Assembly: GCF_014203645.1 (NCBI RefSeq)
Contig: NZ_JACHJL010000016.1
Span: 62,001 to 126,000 of the forward strand
DNA: 64,000 nucleotides
Origin: Streptomyces zagrosensis
GTDB lineage: Bacteria; Actinomycetota; Actinomycetes; Streptomycetales; Streptomycetaceae
Direction of reading: 5' to 3'
Shown: positions 60,340 through 64,000 of the stretch, piece after piece
How the letters are laid out: the number at the start of each line of letters is the position of its first letter
Numbering within the stretch: the first letter of the stretch is position 1
Program-made: the position numbers and the translations under genes
Notes under the pieces: generated by a model
Database searches by the model: none
Seen by the model: the letters and a program-made list of their open reading frames with translations, nothing else
What the model was told of the DNA's origin: nothing

Positions 60340-60417
60340 ATGCGCTCCACTTCATCTTGTGCGTTGATTGTGCGAGCGAATGCTCTCATTAGGTCATTTC
60401 CGACAGTTGGGTGGGGG

Positions 60418-61104
60418 TCAATGCAGGCCGGACACCCAGGCGTAGGCGCGTCGTGCGTCGAAGTCGCCCTGTCCGCCCGGGAAACACAGCCCGACCGACG
60501 CGAACCACGGGTCGTGCACGGTCGCTGGCACATACGGCACGGCGATACACCGCATTCCGGCCCGGTGGGCCGCCTCCGCACCCGGCGGGGCGTCCTCGAC
60601 CACCACACAGTCGGCGGGCTCAACGGCCAGCCTCCGAGCCGCCTCAAGGAACACGTCCGGCTCCGGCTTGCCCCGGCCCACCTCCTCGGCTGAGACGAAC
60701 GTCGTGAGCTGGGCATCGAGCCCGGTGGCGGCCAGTACGGTCTCGATCGCCAGGCGCGATGACCCGGACGCCACGGCGATCGGATGCCCCTGTGCGTACA
60801 ACTCCTCCACGAACTTCCGCATCGCGGGGAATGCCTCGGTCGAACCACTGGCCAGCTCCAGATAATGCCGGTTCTTGCTGGCCAGCAGTTCGTCCACGGA
60901 CGCGTCGATCCCGTACTCGGATCGCAGCATGGTCATCGTCTCGCGGGTGCCGATGCCGATGAACCGGGTGTGGTCCTCCCACTCGAAGTCGGTCACCCCG
61001 TAGGCGGCCAGGGTGCGGCGTCCGGCCTCGAAGTAGTAGGGCTCGCTGTCCACGAGGGTGCCGTCGAGGTCGAAGATGACCGAGATGGTGCGGGAAGTGC
61101 TCAT
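60418..61104 (-). CDS. HAD-superfamily sugar-phosphate phosphatase-like hydrolase
   Basis: The 228-residue product has motif I DLDGTLVDSEPYYFE, motif II VASGSSRLAIETVL, motif III Lys in GRGKPEPDVF and motif IV VVEDAPPGAEAA with a helical cap. This is the beta-phosphoglucomutase/2-deoxyglucose-6-phosphatase branch. Substrate unknown. The start at 61104 is the family N-terminus; no good ribosome binding site is visible. Confidence 0.9.
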   Translation of the reverse strand: MSTSRTISVIFDLDGTLVDSEPYYFEAGRRTLAAYGVTDFEWEDHTRFIGIGTRETMTMLRSEYGIDASVDELLASKNRHYLELASGSTEAFPAMRKFVEELYAQGHPIAVASGSSRLAIETVLAATGLDAQLTTFVSAEEVGRGKPEPDVFLEAARRLAVEPADCVVVEDAPPGAEAAHRAGMRCIAVPYVPATVHDPWFASVGLCFPGGQGDFDARRAYAWVSGLH

Positions 61105-61195
61105 GCAGACCAGCATGCCAAGCCGCGATCATGGCGTCCGCGCGGGTTTCGGGCAGCTCATCGGTCAGCGCTCGCAGCGGTGGACGCGCCGGCGG

Positions 61196-61678
61196 TCAGC
61201 GCTGGTGGCCCGCCTGCGCGCCCACCGCGTCCACCAACGGGAGCATCCGGTAGGGCACGTGCTGCCGTAGGGCGATTTCGGTACGGGTACGCACCACCCC
61301 GGGCAGTTGGATTAAACGTTGGACGACGTCCTCCAGGTGGCCCGCATCCCGCGCCACCACCCGGGTCAGCAGGTCCCCGCCACCGGTGATCGAGAACGCC
61401 TCGATGATCTCGGGCACCTCGGCCAGCGCGTCCCCCACGTCATCCAAATGCCCCTGGGTCACCTCGATCTGCACAAAGGCCAGCACCGGATGCCCGAGCG
61501 CGGCGGGGGACAGCCGGGGGCCCGTGCCGGTGATCACGCCGTCGCGCTCCAACCGGTCGAGCCGCGCCTGAAGGGTGCCCCGCGCTACGCCGAGCAGTCG
61601 CGCGTACTCCCGCACGCTGGTGCGCGGCTGCTCAAGCAGCAGCCGCAGGATCTTCGCGTCGAGGGCATCCACGGCCAC
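61196..61678 (-). CDS. Lrp/AsnC-family transcriptional regulator
   Basis: The 160-residue product has an AsnC-type winged helix (LDAKILRLLLEQPRTSVREYARLLGVARGTLQARLDRLERDGVI) and a C-terminal RAM/ligand domain (FSITGGGDLLTRVVARDAGHLEDVVQRL). GTG start at 61678. It probably senses an amino acid; three 16-bp tandem repeats lie upstream. Confidence 0.9.
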   Translation of the reverse strand: MAVDALDAKILRLLLEQPRTSVREYARLLGVARGTLQARLDRLERDGVITGTGPRLSPAALGHPVLAFVQIEVTQGHLDDVGDALAEVPEIIEAFSITGGGDLLTRVVARDAGHLEDVVQRLIQLPGVVRTRTEIALRQHVPYRMLPLVDAVGAQAGHQR

Positions 61679-61813
61679 GCGCCACCGACTCCTTTGCGTT
61701 CATGCTCGTCCTGCTCGTCCGTAGAGTCCCAGCTGGTCCCCTATGCGGCCCGATGACTGTACCAATGGCCTCGCCAAGGCCGAGCCCGGCCGGGCCCGCG
61801 ATGCTGGGGGCCC

Positions 61814-61861
61814 GTGGTGCAAGGGACCTGTGGTGCAAGGGGCTCGTGGTGCAAGAGCGCC
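61814..61861. repeat. Three 16-bp tandem repeats between the Lrp and hydrolase genes
   Basis: GTGGTGCAAG begins at 61814, 61830 and 61846, exactly 16 bases apart, with diverging last six bases. The 259-base gap 61679-61937 holds nothing else I can name. It could be an operator array. Confidence 0.5.
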
Positions 61862-61937
61862 CGCACCGCACCGCGTGCAGCACCCGCCGCCCCGCCGCCC
61901 CCCAGCTCCGCAAGGTCGTTCCCCCGCTCGCGGTAGC

Positions 61938-62609
61938 TCACCGGTCGGCCTCCTGGCGCATGCCAAGGAACCAGTCCCGAGCGGCGTCCGCGGCCTCTCG
62001 TAGGGTGCCCGGCTCCGTAAAGAGGTGGGTGGCTCCCGGTATGACGCGCAGGGTGTACGGGGCGCTCAGTTGCTGCGCCGCCTGTTCGTTCAGCCGCAGC
62101 ACCTCGTGGTCCGCACCGCCGACCACGAGCAGCACCGGAGCCCGTACCTCGGCGAGCGCCGCACCCGCCAGATCCGGGCGCCCACCGCGGGAGACCACGG
62201 CTGCTACTTGGTCGGCGCGCTCGGCAGCCGCGATGAGCGCCGCGGCGGCGCCCGTACTCGCCCCGAACAAACCCACGGGAAGCCCCTCGGTGCCCGGCCG
62301 GCGCACGAGCCAGTCGATCACCGCCGTGACGCGCCGCGCCAGCATCGCGATGTCGAACCGCAGCTCCGCTGTGACCTGGTCCACGCGTTCCTCTGCCGGG
62401 CTGAGGAGGTCGATGAGCACCGTGCCGAGTGCGGCCGTGTGGAGCGTGTCGGCCACTGCCCGGTTGCGCGGGCTATGCCGTGAGCTGCCGCTGCCGTGGG
62501 CGAACACCACCATGCCGCGGGCCCCATCGGGCAGCGTCAGATCTCCTGTCAGCGTGACGTCGCCGGCATCGACGATGGCTGTCTGGGTTGTGGTCGCTGT
62601 CGTCGCCAT
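61938..62609 (-). CDS. Alpha/beta hydrolase (dienelactone hydrolase-like)
   Basis: The 223-residue product has the oxyanion region VVFAHGSGSSRHSPRNRAVA, nucleophile Ser in GLFGASTGAAAALIAAA, the acid in VGGADHEV and His in PGATHLF. It matches the small dienelactone-hydrolase-like family often found with phosphoribosyltransferase stress genes. The start at 62609 follows GGAGGG. Upstream 62610-62875 contains GGGAGTTTTCCC (about 62681-62692), a possible operator. Confidence 0.85.
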   Translation of the reverse strand: MATTATTTQTAIVDAGDVTLTGDLTLPDGARGMVVFAHGSGSSRHSPRNRAVADTLHTAALGTVLIDLLSPAEERVDQVTAELRFDIAMLARRVTAVIDWLVRRPGTEGLPVGLFGASTGAAAALIAAAERADQVAAVVSRGGRPDLAGAALAEVRAPVLLVVGGADHEVLRLNEQAAQQLSAPYTLRVIPGATHLFTEPGTLREAADAARDWFLGMRQEADR

Positions 62610-62875
62610 GGGCGTGCTCCCTCCGTACCGCGCGGGTACCCGTACGCGCCGGTGACACAACTGGTTGAACGGGATAAGTCGGGAGTTTTCCCTTTGTGGC
62701 TCCTGGGCGGACGGACTGCCGGATGGGCGGGCCGGCGCAAAAAAGAGGCAAACCTCGTGGACGTGGCGGATGCGGTGAACGAGAGGGATGCGGTGGATGC
62801 GGCTCGCTGGCCGGGCGAGGGGATGCCCGTGTGCGATACGTGATACGTGATAGGCAGCCACCAGTGCGGTGCCGT

Positions 62876-63628
62876 TCAGCGCTGTCGGGCTGGCCGGATG
62901 ACGAGCTCGTTGACGTCCACACCGGGCGGCTGGCCGATCGCGTAGGAGATGGCGTCGGCGATGCTGCCAGGCGCGATGGAGTCCGCTCGGTACGTGCGCA
63001 TCGCCTCCCGCGCGACCGTGTCGGTGATCGAGTCGGCCAGCTCGGATTCGACGACTCCGGGGGAGACCGTGGTGACGCGGATGCTCGGGTCGAGCTCTAG
63101 TCGTAGTCCCTCGGTGATGGCCCAGGCGGCGTACTTCGTAGCGCAGTAGACCGCCGCTGTCGGCGCCACCTGATGGGCGCCGATCGAGGCGACGGTGACG
63201 AAGTGACCGCTGCCCTGCTGTTGGAAGTGCGGCAGGGCGGCGGCGATCCCGTGCAGGAGGCCACGTATATTGACGTCGATCATCCGGTCCCACTCGGCGG
63301 TCAACAGGGCGTCTAGCCGCGACAGTGGCATCACACCGGCGTTGTTGACGATCACGTCGATCCGGCCGTGCCGCTCGGCTGCGGCGTCCGTGAACGCGGC
63401 GACGCCTTCGCGGTCGCACACGTCGATGTGGCACACATCGACCTTGCCGCCTGCGGCCTCGATGTCGTGCGCAATCGTGGTCAGCCGGTCCGTGCGACGA
63501 GCGCCGATAACCACCTGATGGCCCTCCCGGGCCAGCTGTACCGCGGTGGCCTGGCCGATGCCGCTGCTGGCGCCGGTGATCAAGATGACCTTGGCGGGGG
63601 TGGTCACGGTGCTTTGGGGCGTGGTCAT
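62876..63628 (-). CDS. Short-chain dehydrogenase/reductase
   Basis: The 250-residue classical SDR has TGASSGIG (nucleotide binding), NNAG, the catalytic Ser in VASIGAH and YxxxK in YCATK. GGAGAT precedes the ATG at 63628. It lies 133 bases after the end of the XRE/MmyB regulator; such SDR genes are frequently controlled by an adjacent MmyB-type regulator. Substrate unknown. Confidence 0.92.
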   Translation of the reverse strand: MTTPQSTVTTPAKVILITGASSGIGQATAVQLAREGHQVVIGARRTDRLTTIAHDIEAAGGKVDVCHIDVCDREGVAAFTDAAAERHGRIDVIVNNAGVMPLSRLDALLTAEWDRMIDVNIRGLLHGIAAALPHFQQQGSGHFVTVASIGAHQVAPTAAVYCATKYAAWAITEGLRLELDPSIRVTTVSPGVVESELADSITDTVAREAMRTYRADSIAPGSIADAISYAIGQPPGVDVNELVIRPARQR

Positions 63629-63761
63629 GCGATCTCCGTAAGTTGGCAGGCGACCCGGCGTGCTGTCGCGTAGGTGATTCCGTGGGCACGGCAGTGCGGG
63701 CACGGCGATGCGGGCACGGCGACATGGCGCGCCGGCGGCCGGCGCGTGGTGGAGCGGGGGG

Positions 63762-64000
63762 TTAGGGCTTGCGCGGGTGGGGCGGTGTCGGGTGGCCTGC
63801 CGACGCCTGTGGGGCGGCCCCGGGCCGGGGGTGCGGGGTCGGGCGATGGGTGGTGGCGTCGGCGGTGAGGCTGCCGAGCAGGGACAGCGCCTCATCGGAC
63901 GGGCTGCCCGGGTCGGCCTGGTAGACGACGAGCTGTTGGGTGGGGGCGCTGTTCACGGTCAACGACTCGTAGTGCAGCGTCAGCTCACCGGCCAGCGGGT
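63762..64000 (-). CDS. XRE-family regulator with MmyB-like ligand domain, C-terminal part only
   Basis: The frame is open to the window edge and reads PLAGELTLHYESLTVNSAPTQQLVVYQADPG, then SPSDEALSLLGSL, the end of the MmyB-like ligand-binding domain. The tail after that is Pro/His-rich. The helix-turn-helix lies outside the window. It presumably regulates the SDR downstream. Confidence 0.75.
   Translation of the reverse strand, partial: PLAGELTLHYESLTVNSAPTQQLVVYQADPGSPSDEALSLLGSLTADATTHRPTPHPRPGAAPQASAGHPTPPHPRKP

Noticed and set aside
1..64000. CRISPR arrays, rRNA and tRNA genes
   Set aside because: No regularly spaced direct repeats of CRISPR length, no tRNA-like cloverleaf with TTCGA arm, and no rRNA sequence noticed on either strand.

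Overview
The window is about 70% G+C. It has GTG and ATG starts behind GGAGG-type ribosome binding sites, NACHT-type and MmyB-type genes, DUF5937 ArsR regulators and a type I PKS. All of this points to a Streptomyces or very close relative. The gene content is that of an accessory chromosome region rather than the core: stress genes, decayed mobile DNA, a small biosynthetic locus, a defence system and single regulator/enzyme pairs.

Layout. (1) 0.1-25.7 kb is an anoxia/energy-stress island. It holds universal stress proteins (three intact, one split, one decayed), a flavohaemoglobin, a cyclic-nucleotide-fold protein, a CBS-BON protein, a GNAT/ADP-forming acyl-CoA synthetase fusion, a DoxX-like membrane protein, GAPDH, the arginine deiminase operon arcA-arcB-arcC-antiporter, D-lactate dehydrogenase, and pyruvate formate-lyase with its activase. 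(2) 15.2-18.76 kb, inside that island, is an IS200/IS605-type element that split a usp gene. The element's own middle has been replaced by a NACHT NTPase remnant and a MerR/MFS efflux pair. (3) 26.2-36.2 kb is a three-gene polyketide locus: a methyltransferase, an NAD-dependent reductase and a single-module, fully reducing, C-methylating iterative type I PKS. (4) 36.5-40.1 kb has an ArsR regulator, two small secreted Cys proteins and transposon debris (IS110-like, TnsA-like). (5) 40.1-49.0 kb has cydABCD (bd oxidase and its exporter) divergent from a LysR gene, then a ferredoxin/ferredoxin reductase pair. (6) 49.1-57.6 kb is a complete four-gene Wadjet-type (jetABCD) anti-plasmid operon. (7) 57.9-64.0 kb has a GH18 chitinase with chitinase-promoter repeats, a D-Ala-D-Ala carboxypeptidase, a HAD hydrolase, an Lrp regulator, an alpha/beta hydrolase, an SDR, and the end of an XRE/MmyB regulator running off the window.

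How the island fits together. GAPDH, D-LDH, PFL plus activase, an ADP-forming acetyl-CoA synthetase-like protein with its catalytic His intact, and the arginine deiminase operon are together enough to make ATP by substrate-level phosphorylation and to reoxidise NADH without oxygen. This is an unusual set for a genus regarded as strictly aerobic. Several of these genes and several usp genes share an upstream element of the form GGGCC-N4/5-GTCCC, 80-140 bp before the start codon. It resembles the DosR/DevR (OsdR) hypoxia box. No DosR-like regulator lies in the window, so control would be in trans. The shared element across fermentation, arginine and stress genes is the most interesting observation here.
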